Below are positions 46,737-59,545 of a stretch of DNA of 64,000 nt, piece by piece. Below the pieces are notes generated by a model, which saw only the letters and a list, made by a program, of their open reading frames with translations, did not search any database and was not told where the DNA came from. Positions within the stretch are counted from its first letter, which is position 1. Every line of letters starts with the position of its first letter. The DNA comes from Rotaria sp. Silwood1 (taxonomy: Eukaryota > Rotifera > Eurotatoria > Philodinida > Philodinidae), in NCBI GenBank assembly GCA_905250075.1, contig CAJNOP010000122.1, positions 126,830-190,829 of the forward strand. The letters run 5' to 3'. A program made the translations under genes and the position numbers.

Positions 46737-47660
46737 GAGTATTAGTAACATACGTTCTCATCTACTCTCACCCACTCTGATTCTCGTTTAATTCGAAAGT
46801 AGTATCAATCGATAGAGCATAAAATTCTCCATTCATGAGATCCAACTCCAACCCATTTTCGTCGAAAAATCTTGGACAAAGGAATCAAATATCATTTTTA
46901 TGAGTTTATCCTTGCCCAGATCTTAACAAGAGGGTGTAGGTATGGGTGTAGGTGAGGTGTGGGTGGATTTTGGTCTGTGGGTGGGGTGTGATTTGGTATG
47001 AGCGTAAGTGTGGGATGTGAGTAAGGAACGGGTGTAGGTGTGAATGGAAGAAGACCCACATCCACACCCTCCCATATCCACACCTCGTTTACACCCACGA
47101 CGAACCCACATCCACATCCTCCCATATCCACGACCAAATTGATACCCACAACCACTACGCACACATCCAAAACCGAATCTCACACTCTTCCACATCTACA
47201 CCATGTGAGATTGGATGTGGGTGTGGATGTGGAGTATGTGTGGTGGCATGGGATTTGGTGTGGTTCGCCGTGGGTGTAAGCGAGGTGTGAATATGGGAAT
47301 GCGTATTTGTGTGTGTGTGGATGTGGGCCTTCTTCCATTTACACTTACACCCATTCCTTACTCACATCTCACGCTCACGCTCATACAAAATCGCATCCCA
47401 CCCACAGCTATCCACATCCACACTCTGATCCAGCCTACACCCCATACCTACACCCTCTTGTTAAGATCTATGTGAGAGTGGGTGAGAGTGGGTAAGAGTG
47501 AACTCATAAAAATGATATTTGTTTCCTTTGTCCAAGATTTTTCGACGAAAATGGGTCGGAGTGAGATCTCATGAATGGAGAATTTTATGCTCTATCGATT
47601 GATACTATTTTCGAATTAAACGGCAGTCAGAATGGGTGAGAGTGTACTTTACTAATACCC
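46737..47660. mobile_element. Mutator-like fold-back element carrying telomere-like core
   Basis: Inverted arms of roughly 300 bp run from GAGTATTAGTAA to the complement of GGGTATTAGTAA. Flanks ATTTTTGTC (46728-46736) and ATTTTTGAC (47661-47669) form a 9-bp duplication with one mismatch, as in Mutator-like elements. The inner arms and core are GTGGGTGT-rich on one side and CCCACATCCACACC-rich on the other. Long open frames across it come from the repeats. No transposase. A TCTATCGATTGATACTA-like motif is shared with the element at 58371-59376. Confidence 0.75.
46925..47475. repeat. Largest telomere-like G-rich/C-rich block
   Basis: G-rich degenerate TGTGGG units turn into their C-rich complement and back several times. 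Lying inside an inverted-repeat element, they give a strand-switching structure able to form hairpins or G-quadruplexes. Confidence 0.65.
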
Positions 47661-47669
47661 ATTTTTGAC

Positions 47670-49172
47670 AGCTCTTTGCATGTTTTAACTATTGGTTCGT
47701 GTTCAGAAAAGATTAAAAACAATTTTCAAACCCAATCATGTATGGTTCGATAGATAATTACAGGCGCCATGTATTGATGAAAAATGTGCTTCGATGATGA
47801 ATATGTTGCAACGAAAACTGTTTCGATGAGATGGAGAATAGTAGAGACATTTTAAAAATACAACCATCGTAATTTATTTTGTGGCACACATTATTTACTT
47901 ATGGACATAATGTAAATAAGAAAAAAAAAGCTTGAAAGAGTGCCCCTTTTAACACCATCGCCTCGTGGCATCAAGTAAAAGAAGGTAATTGTTTCAAAGA
48001 CTGCATTCGAAAATTCGACTGCTGGATATTCAGAAAGATTCATGCAAAAACTACTGGCGTGACTACAGTGTTCAAAGTCTTTCGAGTATAATTAATCAAA
48101 TGCATAGAAGATAGTCCATGCTCTACGGGCTAACGGGTTTCGCCTAAATTCTTGAAGAAATGTTCTTCCATTTTTTATCTGCAAAAACAGACTTTAGAAA
48201 TATAAAAAATACCTATTTAGGATCTACGTTAAGAGAGCTCTCTAGCTGTATATTCAAGGTTTTTTAAATCGTGTTACCTTTCAGTAACAAACACATGTTT
48301 GAATGACATTAAAAAGTTTAGTTCTTGAAAATAGCTCAAAATGGCTACTGCAAAAGAAAACATTCTTTCAATGTTTTCGATTTTCTCCTATTCAATTTGT
48401 TGAATTCTGTTAATCTTTTCCCCCTAAATTCACTGTTTGATTCTTTAAAAGCTGAATAGAAAATATTATGGCATTACGCTAGATGATACTGTGAAAAGAT
48501 GGAAAAACAAAGACTTAAAAAAGTATCGCAAAAATTAAATGTTAAAATTGTGATGACTTGATGGAAGTTTTTCGAATTTTGAGTTGCAACATTTCACTAC
48601 AATCTCAAATTGCATGAGCATCTATCCGAAAAAATGGCAAGAATTGTATCTTTAAGTTTTTCTAAAGCTATCAAAAAAAACGTCATAATATTTATTACAG
48701 AGATGTCAACAGTGAACCTATTGTGTAAGAATGGTTTTTCTTTACAGGCCACATATTAACATCGTTCAAGCATACACTGTTTACTCAAAAGCCATATGGA
48801 ATCAAAAATTTTGAAAACGCAGTTAAAAAGAACTTTTATGGTAAATTCTAAAAGACTTAGTTTTTTAATTTTCTGAAACTCCGCCTTTGCAAATGAGTAA
48901 TGCCAGAAGATTTGTCCAAAAACTTTTGCAATATCTGTTAAGCCCCTCCCCTCAAAAAAGTCACTTTTCGCCAGAATCATTGAAATTGAGATAAATTCAT
49001 GGAGAAATAGCCCGTCATCTGCTCTTTCATGTGCTACAAAAATTTTCATTTGGCACCCTATTTCTGAAAATTTTGGAAGATTTTCGTCACCCCCTATTCG
49101 AAGAATAAGCCATTTTTACAAAAAAAACTGAAAATCATTTTTCGTTTTTCTCAAAACGTGGGTTCAACAACA
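47670..49172. other. Intergenic region
   Basis: No gene or element end recognised. Confidence 0.4.
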
Positions 49173-49174
49173 TA

Positions 49175-49492
49175 GTGCCAGCAGAACTCTATCATAGTAA
49201 AGGATAAAGTCAAAATATGTTTTTGGTTTGAAAGCTTGTGTCTATAGCTAGCCCTCCTCGCGGGCCCTTTTTTAAAAAGCCTTTTTATTTTCATATAAGA
49301 AATCACCTCTATAAAAACAGCGTCATTTTTTAAGGGATTTTTTGAGTCATTGAACTTGTCATTCTTTTTTTTCGGTTAAAAAGTAAGAATTTCAAGAAAA
49401 GAACCACGAGGAAGGCTGCATTCTGACATGCTCTTTCAAACAAAAAAAAATATTTGGCTTTATCTTTTACTATGATAGAGTTCTGCTGGCGC
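49175..49492. mobile_element. TA-flanked fold-back MITE (Tc1/mariner-like)
   Basis: Arms of about 110-150 bp begin GTGCCAGCAGAACTCTATC and end with GAGTTCTGCTGGCGC, enclosing a short spacer. Both ends abut TA, as in Tc1/mariner-type MITEs. Arm identity is high at the ends and lower inward. Confidence 0.65.
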
Positions 49493-49494
49493 TA

Positions 49495-52400
49495 CGATTG
49501 ACCTATTTTTGATCGTTGTTTGATGAATATCTCTGTCAAACATCATGATATAGGGCCGAAAATTTTACCATATTCATGGTTCACCAACCCCAACATATTC
49601 TGAAAGTTCCATGCAATTGTGGATGTTCCTGGGCCGAAATCCATTTTTGAGGAGAGGAGGGCATTAAATAAATAAGCATTTTTGAGAAGAAGCATGTTTC
49701 ATTTGATGCTCAAGCTTCAGATTCAGAGGCTCTTATGCCGTTTGTAAACCAAGTCATGATGCTTCGAACGGTATACAGAAAGAAGAATTTTCCCCAAACC
49801 TTTTTATGAGACATCCTATCATGGTGAATTGGCTTTATGCGATTAAAAAGCATCGGCGAAAGATGAAGCTTTACATCATCTTTTGGATAGGTCAGTGTTA
49901 GTCTGAATAGATGGAATAGGTGTAGTCTAGTGGGTGAATGCTTATATGTGTCAGTGTTCTTTCGGCTCCTCCACGTCGTTCCCCACATTCATTCATACTG
50001 ACAAAAACTCATAACCAAACGTAACTATGCTCATCCACATCCACATCCACTCACCACTTTGTTAGTAGCCATTTCACCACCATTGAAAAGCCTCTGTCCA
50101 ATCTCTCTCTCTCTCTCTTTTTCTTCTTCTCTTTTATGGTTATTGTTTTCTTCTCTTTTTTCTCTCCTTTCTCGTCCACATGTTTATGTAAGTGTATATA
50201 GGGTGTCCAGAAATTCACTAGACAAAGAAAAATTTGAATATCTTCATTACGGCTCGACTGAACGGGCTCGTTTTTTTGTTTTTCAACATCAATTTGTTTC
50301 GAATGTCAGTGTTAGTCAAGATCTTATCTTAACACTTCCGAAAACACTAACTACATAAGGCATTCATAACTGCTTTTTTTAAGTCGGCATCTAAAATTAG
50401 ATTCAACTGATTATTATTTTTTATGTAAAAAAATATTCTTAGCACTATCCATGTTAATTATCTCTTACAAGTCTAAAAAGATTTTAAGTCATTTTTACAT
50501 TTCAAAACAAATAATGACATTTTTCATACAAATTATAAGTTTTTTTTAATTTTGATAACTTGGTTGGACTTAATTATTTCTTACTTATGCTGTAGCCACA
50601 TCACTAGAATGTTTTATTGTTCTTGGCAGATGACTGAAACACTGGTTGTTTCAAGTCGTTCGCTACTTACTTAATTGAAAAATATGTATTCAAAATGAAT
50701 AGAATTCCAAGTATGGCCTTTTGGCATAGGTTTGAATACATTGCACTGCGAACTGACGAAATCACAATTCAATTGAATAGTAAAATGTTAACTAATCTTA
50801 GTTACCATGAAAAAGCTTGTCATCACTTCTAGTTTTAATCAATAAAATTTCACTGAAATATGAATCATTAGTTTTTTGGAATCCATATCAGTATTGTCTG
50901 TATTACCACTCCAAAAAAAATCTTAATTAAATTGTAACACTAATATGATGACACCATGGAGTATTGAATCACTGACCAATAAGAGAGAGAGAGTTGAGCG
51001 AAACAAAAATCAAAAATGACTTCTTTTTTCAGTAAGAAAAGAAATGTTATTGAATTAAACTTTATAAAATAACATTTGATTAGTATTTATTTCATAATAA
51101 TTTTCTTTTATTACTTGATACAACACTCCGTTCCCTGGACAGTCATAAAGATTATTTGTTGAATGGAATTAACAACAACAGAGAAGTATATACAAGTTCT
51201 ATTTATTCATTGACTCTTGGGATTACAAATGCTGTTGTTTTTTTATTTGAATGCATATGTATCATTAAATTCTTCCTACTAATCCAATAGATAAAATGCT
51301 TATGAGTCCAGTTATATGTTCACACAGGGTGTGAGTGATGTGGGTGGACATGGGTGTGGGTGTGAAGTGCACGTAGTCTTCATCCACGACCACACCCCAA
51401 CAATCACAAAAAATAGTCGAATGTATAAGAGCATTTCATATGTGTTTTTCATCTACAAGGATCATCAAATGTTTGCCAACTAAATGGAACTAGTTTACGT
51501 GTTTTTTATATGAAAATAGAATTTATTGGCTGCAACTTTTATTCAATGAACCGAAGATTGTCATAGAGCACTTCCAATTTCTCGTGATGTTCTTTGAAAA
51601 TTTGTCCGCTCACATTAAATACTTGTTGTTTTCATAGATCATATTTAGCTTTTAGAAGCCTGAATAGTTTTATTTTGAATAGTAACCCATTATTCTAGCG
51701 AAAGAAAATGACATCTCTTAATTTGCCTTTATTATATGCCTAGAATCGGATTCTGAAGTTTGTCAATTAGGGCTAAACTAAGAGAAATATTAGTCCAAGT
51801 CAAAGCGAGGCTTAAAGAAGCTGTTATCTTAATTCATAGTGGTAATTGAGATTTTATTGTGTGCGTAAGGCTAATGATTGGGTTTGTGTTCGTGACGAGA
51901 AACCACTCACCAACATTTATATTTCAAAGCCGTTTTTTTTTTGAATGTCATTGGCTGTATTTTGATGCTCATATATAAATGCTTTGCACCTCAATTGGTT
52001 TGTCTCCATTTGATGTTTGATTCCATGTTATAATGACAATTAAATGATGTGTTCAAATTTAAAAAAGAAACTCACGACATCCATAATAACAATTATGTCT
52101 GGTGAACTCTATAAATTGCAGCTCGTTAAAAGTAAAACTGAAGGTATAAGTTTTATTAAAATTGTTAGAGTAAAATTTTTATATCTTTAAAAAATGAAAA
52201 TTTGAAATTTTCGGTTAGTTTAAAAAAAACAGTTTACGCCATAAAATGAATTTTTTTTAATTGATAAAAGTAAATTTTTAAGACTTTGAATAAGGAAAAT
52301 TTGAGACTTAAGATTGTGTTCTATACGAATACTTTAAATTGAAAAAACAAATGACATTAAATTTTAAAACTTTGAGTTTATGTTCGCAAATGCGAAGACA

Positions 52401-52755
52401 CGGAATGAATACATGTAACATGAACAAAGATAAAGCCAATAAGAAAGGCAACAGAAAAGTATCAGACCTGTAATTGGTAACGGTAAATGTCTAGCTCAGC
52501 CTAAATTTTTTGAATGTTTTCATGTTTTTTCAAAAGAATTGATTATAGAAGTATTTTTCTCGCAAATTAAACACTTTTCACCGATGTTGGCGACTATTTC
52601 TGTGAAGGAACACAGATCAAATTATTTTTATGCAGTGCAAATGCATTATAATACACTTGATATATTTTATCAATTCGTCTCAACATTAACTTATACTCTC
52701 GAAATAAAATCGAATAATGTTTATTGTAGTTTGTTTGTAGTTTTATTTCTATTTC
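49495..52755. other. Intergenic region
   Basis: No gene recognised. Contains a CT-rich run (50100-50180), a telomere-like patch (51325-51400), and AT-rich sequence near 52140-52400. Confidence 0.4.
51325..51400. repeat. Telomere-like GTGGG patch
   Basis: GTGGGTGGACATGGGTGTGG followed by C-rich CACGACCACACCCC: the same G-then-C arrangement as other patches here. Confidence 0.55.
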
Positions 52756-53960
52756 TTAGCATTTGCAGCATATATTGCGCAAAGATATACAAGATAACGA
52801 AGTAAATGTAACGTGATAAATATAGTAAACATATAGGATGTTAAGAATATCTATGTTGGACGAGCAGTTAATCAATGTAGAAAGATAATAAAGAACCTGC
52901 AATCCTGTAGGGAAACATCCATCAACAAGGGAAAAGTCTACTAGTTGTAAGTTTGGTTCACATAATAATGAGAGCAGTTTGCTTTCAATAAAGTGTTTTC
53001 TAGGTGAAATGAGACTATTGGCTGCAAAAGAACTTTCTCTAATTGGAAAGACGACATAAGTTTGATTCTCAGCTAATTTGATGAATGATTTCATGGGTTG
53101 AACAGGAATAACCATAGAATGATCGGCGGATAGATAATGTACATCAGCTACTGCAAAAGAATAGGATGATGAGTTTGGAGAATTAGAGGGGATGATGTAA
53201 TTGTAGTTGAGATTTGACGATTAATATGCAGATAAATTAGTTTCTTTTAAGTCTTTCGAGGAGAAAATTTGATCTTATTGGTCTCCAACAAGAAAATCAT
53301 ATTTTTCGAGAAAATCCAGGCCAATGATGCAAAAATTGTTGTAAATGAGAAAGTATATCAATTGGATGTACAAACAACTTATTGTAGAAAGAGAAATTGA
53401 GCTTAAAAAGACCGTGTGTGCTTAAGAATTGATCGTTGGCTCAACGTACAACTTCAGTTGGTGGCTCAATAGTGATAGATTGATTAGATTCTTGTGCAAT
53501 TTGATGAAATGCTTCTTCACTAAGTACAGTTAAATTCGATCCTGTAGTAATAGTAAGTTTGGTGGTATATTCTTCGAATATGTTCCATCAACATGCAGTA
53601 ATTGAAATGAAAGTAGTAGCGGACTTTGAATAGAGCTAAAGAAAAGAGAAGATTTTCTATTTAGGTAACTGTTGGAGCCTCACCATCTGCTACCAGAAAG
53701 ATTCTATTTGAAGTTTTTTTGGATAATGAGGATATCAGGAAGATTGGTTGTGGGTACAATGAAATGCAAGATGTTCGGGAATGTTTTAATTGCAGCAAAT
53801 AACAGTGAAGTGACTGGAATTGGATGTGTGGGAACGAGTTGATAAGGTTTAGGTCAAGGGAGTAATTGAATTAGATTTTTCGGTACGCAAAATTTGTTTG
53901 AAACGAAAAAAATCAATACGTTCGACCTTGCGAGCTCGTTTGAAAAAATTCTTCATGGTG
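52756..53960 (-). mobile_element. Fossil LTR-type retroelement fragment (retropepsin region)
   Basis: Short blocks on the minus strand, in more than one frame, resemble a retropepsin-like protease (TGSNLTVLSEEAFHQIA, and further on IGLDFLEKY) and the linker that follows it in Ty3/gypsy-like elements. No LTRs, reverse transcriptase or integrase are visible. It is clearly broken, with at least five breaks, and looks old. The family call is by eye. Confidence 0.45.
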
Positions 53961-53969
53961 GGATGGTTA

Positions 53970-56900
53970 ACTATAACACTCACAGGAACTAATTCAGAAC
54001 AAATTTTAACAAACATTTCAAAGCTGAAAGTTGAATTCAGTCATTTAGTCATTGAATGATCGTGCTTAAATTTTAACAATGAATAGCACGGCAAGACACG
54101 CATATCTCTCGGTGTGAATGTCACGAAAACAGAATTGTTGAATATCTGAAAACTTCTTCAACAATTGAATTCAACTTTTAGGTTTGACACTACTGTCATA
54201 TATTTAGAATTAGTGAAAAAAAATTATTTGATCAATGGTTTATTAGTATTACTTTAACAATTTAATTTTATTCGAATAATAATTTGAATAATGATGAAAG
54301 ATTCATAGAAAGAATATTTCATATAATGATTAAGAAATACTATATTCTCTTCGATTAAATAGGAAACATTTTATTTTACCTCTCTTCAAAGTTCACTAAA
54401 ATCTTGATATGAATTGTTTGAAAATAATAAACGAATTTTGTCTAAAATCCGATTTATGAAGCAAAATCATTTTTGGGAAGATTTATTTCTAACGATGAAA
54501 CATACTCAACCCTTGGATGCCGTTCGAGTTCGTATTTTGACCATGGATACAACTTAATAAGACTAATCAAATTTTAAATAATGTTCATTAAAATCTATTA
54601 TATAACATAATAGTGAAGGTAAACATTCTCTCGAATTGGCTGTTTTGTTCATGTTACTATTCTTTGATATATATCATCGAATGAATCATTGAATATATCT
54701 TTACATTAGTCTTGATTATATATGATGAACATGAAATAAAATTTGGAATCTTTAAGTTAAGATATTTAATAAGCCCTGTTTCTTTAAGATGTTGAATAGA
54801 TCGAAAACCAGTCTACTTAAAACTGCGAATATTCAGAAGAGATATAATTAAGATAGCCATGGTTATTTTTGAAATAGAATATGAGAAAACGATTAAGCTA
54901 GCTCCTATGATACACTCTACAATTGATACTCACGTGATCCTCAAACATAAAGAAAAATATACTGTTTACTTATTTTTTCTTTCCTACAGTTCCAGGTCTC
55001 AACTTCTTGAAATAACGAAAAAAAATTGAAAAGAAACTAAAAGCTCTCAGTTTCTTACATCTATGCGACAACCAGATTTTTGTCCAGGTGTATCATTCAT
55101 CCGAACCCTTGTCAATTTTCATTAGTCTTGCTGAGTTCTACTCATGATCAAAATTGAGGCTCGAACAACGTCCAACAGTTGAGTATGTTTCCTCGTAAGT
55201 TTAATTCATATTCGTTACTTAAGTGATAAAATAAATTACAAAAAAATTTCTTTCAATGAATGATAAATTTAATGATGATATTTGTCAAAAAAGACTTTAT
55301 AAAAGAATTTATTTTGAAAAAGAAATTATTTAAATGATTCATTGATTCTTATCGATCTTAACAAAATAAAAATCTCCTGGAAAAATAATATACCTACTAA
55401 TCATCTTATTTTTTGAGTTCAGCAATGAATAATGTTTTGAGACCTTTACAATTTAATCGAAATGGTTTAGCATTTTTATTTGTAAAAAAAGAAAACATGA
55501 TTATTTACAATAATTGTTAGCAAACAAAAAACTGAGAAATATTTTGATTTCTATAAATGGTAAAACATATGGAAAATTCTTCGAAAGAATTTGTCAAGAT
55601 ATTCGATATGGTCTTCCTCAATGTGATTGCATTATCGGCAAATTAATTTTAGAAAATTACTTTTACTTATTTAGATGTTTACTCAGATTCATTAATTATC
55701 AGCCTAAATAAACGATTCAAAGAATGCTACAATTACTTTTATTTGATTTATTTCTCAAGCAATTAATTGAGGGAATTATCAAAAGAAAACATGCTGCTCT
55801 CGATTTCAAAAGAGAAAAGATAAAATTTTCCTGAATTAAAATTATAATTCGATGAAGAACTTAATATGTTCATCTTGATCTTGTCATCGTGACAATCATA
55901 TATATAAAATATATTTTAGGATAATCAACGAAACAACGATGAGTTTTCTTTAAGAATGTTCTGAAACGATTAGAATATGTAAAATATCTCTGTGAACACA
56001 AATTTAATAACTCGAATGGTGCATCTTATAGATTGATGTCGAGTGATATCTAGCTCAGTACAACGACACCGATAAAACCCTAAAAGAGTTTTCTTAACAT
56101 CATCGTGACCGAAACAGGTTTTTACTGGCGATGAGCATCTTTATTTGAGTAGCTTTAAATTTGACAAACGCAAAAAAAAACAACTTTTTTCTCAATTACA
56201 AGGAAATTCTTAAGATTATAGGCGTTGAAACATGAAATATTCTCAAAAATCGAGAAAAAAAATGATGTCGATGGTTTCTCCCATAAATACTTAAAGGTGA
56301 TGTGTGTGTGAATGTCAGTGTTAACCAAAGATACACCCACATCCATCAAGAAATATTCAATTTGGTATGCATACGTGTTGGTCTCATATTTGTTTTACGT
56401 ATAACCAAACGAGACGACAATATATTTTTTGCCTTTCCTCTTACATTTTGTATTTATACGAGTATGTGTTACGCCATGATAAGGAGTGCGCACATAAAAA
56501 TGGAGTTGCTTTTTTTTTCTTTACTTTTCTAATGCTATCGCTCGTCGTTACTTTCTCTGAATTTTTGCTTCACACACACTATAGCAGTAAAAACAAAAAA
56601 AAAGGAAGAAAGACATTATTTTACCTTGTTCTTCCTTTTTTTTTCATTAAGTGTCCAGAGGTTGCTTTTTGTGTGCTTGCAGTTGCTATCGTATCGTGAT
56701 ATCTGATACACAGTAAGTGTGATACGTGTCACCAAACAGTTGTAAGTCTCTTTTATACTAATTTTTGCCGTCTTATATATGTCAAATAGCATGTAAGTCT
56801 AAGTTTTATAGGATCAAAAGAGTAAGATAGAATTTACTCATTTAAGTTTCAATCTGCTTTGATTTCACACGCACCTATTTCTGTTAGAGTACAAAATGTT

Positions 56901-56985
56901 GAGTAAAGTTTGTTTCTAAGTTAGATATCAGAAAATGAAATTTATTAGACTGTTGGGTTAAAGTTAGACGCTTAAACATAATAGC
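53970..56985. other. Intergenic region
   Basis: AT-rich with no recognisable gene. A 65-codon frame at 55514 has no known relative and no splice partners. Confidence 0.4.
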
Positions 56986-56986
56986 T

Positions 56987-57615
56987 GTCAATTTTTTAAA
57001 TTATATTATAACTGTTGCAGCAATAATGAGAGTAGAAACAATATACAATAACACAAGACAATAAAACTAGACGAAACTTTTATAAGACAACAACAAATAC
57101 AATTTTCTTTCATTTCAGTATGATATTTTGACCTTCACGATCATTGTCGAATAAATGAGATGTTACTTTGAATAATATTATTTAAATTTTAAATAATATC
57201 TTTACCTAACGAATACCTACATAATATGATATCAATCGATGTACGAATGAACATCTATTTAATAGAATAGATAATGTATTTTTAAAAATTGATTATTCAT
57301 GTTCACCTCACAAAATTACTTATTTCGACAAATAATGCAACTTCTGTTCATGCTCATTTGTACATCGATTTATATTATCTATGTATTAGTGAGGTAAAGG
57401 CATTATTTTAAATTTAAATAATAGTGTTCAAAGTAACATTTCATGTATTCGACAATAATCGTAAAGGTCGAAATATCATACTATAATGAAAGAAAATTGT
57501 ATCTGTTGTTATCTTATAAAAGTTTTGTCTAGTGTTATTGTCTTGTGTTATCGTGTATTGTTTCCACTCTCATCATTGCTGTAATAGTTATAATATACTT
57601 TAAAAAATTGACTAT
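56987..57615. mobile_element. ~630-bp near-palindromic fold-back element
   Basis: Left and right halves are inverted copies for almost 290 bp each (GCAGCAATAATGAGAGTAGA against its complement; TCATTTCAGTATGATATTTT against its complement; ATCGATGTACGAATGAACAT in the inner part). The central loop holds a 45-bp block, ATTCATGTTCACCTCACAAA and following, that recurs directly after the right arm (57610-57650). No clear target duplication. Confidence 0.65.
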
Positions 57616-58362
57616 TCAAGTTCATCTCACAAAATTACTCATTATAACATAGCTGTCCTATCGATATTTCTCAGCGTTATTTTCCGAATGGAGAAGTCTT
57701 TTGTGCATTCTCGCGTGATTCAAAAAAGGGTTACCGACACAGATTCTTCAAAATGATAGTAGTTTTTGTAGAAGAAAATTCTTTGATAAGGCAAAAATTT
57801 AAATGATCATTGATTCATCCCAAGTTGTTAGCCTTTTTTCAAGGGCACATGTTCACATGGGTTCGGAAAGGAAAACTTCTGATTACACAAAACTCTAGTC
57901 ATTCCGTAAACATGAATAATAGACTTCAGATCCTACTAGAATGCTTAGAACTTCTCTCCTTTTCGATTTACTTCAGATTATCAATGAAACGGGTGATACG
58001 ACAGTTGAGCCTGGTACAATTGAGCCCTGGACATGACGGTGATTGTAAGAGTGAACGCTCAAATGTCTAAGACGCAACTGTCGGTGTACCAATTAAACGA
58101 TATGTGACAAGGAGATTTTCCGATGAACAAAAAAACGTTCTGTTTTTCAGAATAACAAAAGATAGGGCATTTTTAAAATGAAACTCTTTGAATGAAAGCA
58201 ACAGGTCCTAGGTATTTCGTAGAAGTATTGGTTTTTCACAAAATTGGAGACTTAAACGACAAGAAAAAGCGAAAACAGAAATCGTAAATTTAATAGAGAC
58301 CATTTGAAAACGTGACGTGAAGATTGTTAGAAATTTCCAAGCATATCTACAATAACATCAAC
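57616..58362. other. Intergenic region
   Basis: No gene recognised; an 86-codon frame at 57810 has no known relative. Confidence 0.35.
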
Positions 58363-58370
58363 GAGTTGCT

Positions 58371-59376
58371 ACGTAAATAAAATTAGCACCAGATTCGAAT
58401 ATTTCTTGTCCCAATTCTCTTTCTTACATGTGTTAACTCTAAGCGGTTGTGTTAGGTACAGAATTCAATGCTCTATCGAATGGTACTAGTTTCAAGGGAG
58501 GTCATCGGGAAAAAACCACAAATTCTCCCCAAAACTCTGTATTTTCCACTGTGTATCAATAACAATAATCCTGTATTTCTTATCCGGATTCGCTCTACGA
58601 CCTGTATTAACTTTCTAATCGAGTGTGTTGAATGTAGAATTAAATTCTCTATCCAATGGTACTATTATCAGGTGGCTTCATCGCGCAAAAATCGGGGTTT
58701 ACTCAAGAAATACTCAATTTTTTCCTATGTACTCATAATGCGAATACAGTAAATCCTGCCCAGATTCGTTTCCTGACCTTTGTTGAGTTCCCAAAGGGTT
58801 GTATTAGATGCAGAATTGCATTCTCGATTGAATAGCGCTTTTTTCAATGGGAATTATTGAATAAAAAATGGCAATTTGATCCTAAGTATTCATTTTTTGA
58901 CCCAATCTAGCCTGTAGTCTTTATCCCCATTCGCCTACTCACCTGTGTTGGGACTCTAAAGGACTCTATTAGATGCAGAATTTAATTCTCCATCGAATAG
59001 TATTAATTTCGATGGGGGTCATTGGGTAAAAAAATTCTCTTGTATGTGCTTCCGGGTGTGAGTTTCAATGGGGGTGAGCTTCCATGATGAACTCAAGCGA
59101 TATTGCATGACGCTAATAGGTGTCGGCAGACTGAAGGATAGGTCAAAAGCGATGCCTTAGTCCTTCACGCTCGACTGACTGGTTCGCCAACATCCACACC
59201 TACACCTAGAAGTACACCCAAGACAATTTTTTTTACCCAATCACCCTTATCGAAATTAGTACCATTCGATAGAGAATTACATTATGCACCTAACACAACC
59301 ACTTAGAGAGTTAACACATGTAAGAAAGCGAATCGGGACAAGACATATTCGAATATGGTGCTAACCTTACTTACGT
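58371..59376. mobile_element. 1-kb transposon with four internal ~180-bp repeats
   Basis: Inverted ends of over 100 bp (ACGTAAATAAAATTAGCACC left) are flanked by a perfect 8-bp duplication, GAGTTGCT (58363-58370 and 59377-59384). Inside are four direct units of about 180 bp, each with a GATTCG..ACCTGTGTT..GCAGAATT..TCTATCGAATGGTACTA order, and a fifth, inverted, unit at the right end. A telomere-like patch (59050-59220) lies before the inverted unit. No transposase. The 8-bp duplication fits hAT or P-like elements; the internal motif links it to 46737-47660. Confidence 0.8.
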
Positions 59377-59545
59377 GAGTTGCTTTTTTTTTGTTCCTTT
59401 CATTGAACAGAAAAACGCACACACATGTAGAGATTGGCGAAAATACAGTCAATCATCACAGGATTCTCTATTTAAATCTGACAAATGCAATCAAACGTTA
59501 ATTGTGTTGACGTGTTTTTCAGATTGCATCATTGTTATTCCTGAT

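Noticed and set aside
46898-47495. Several overlapping frames on both strands, rich in Cys/Gly/Val or Thr/His/Pro
   Set aside because: They come from GTGGGTGT and CCCACATC repeats in the Mutator-like element.
55514-55711. 65-codon plus-strand frame
   Set aside because: It looks mildly protein-like but has no family, neighbours or splice sites to support it.
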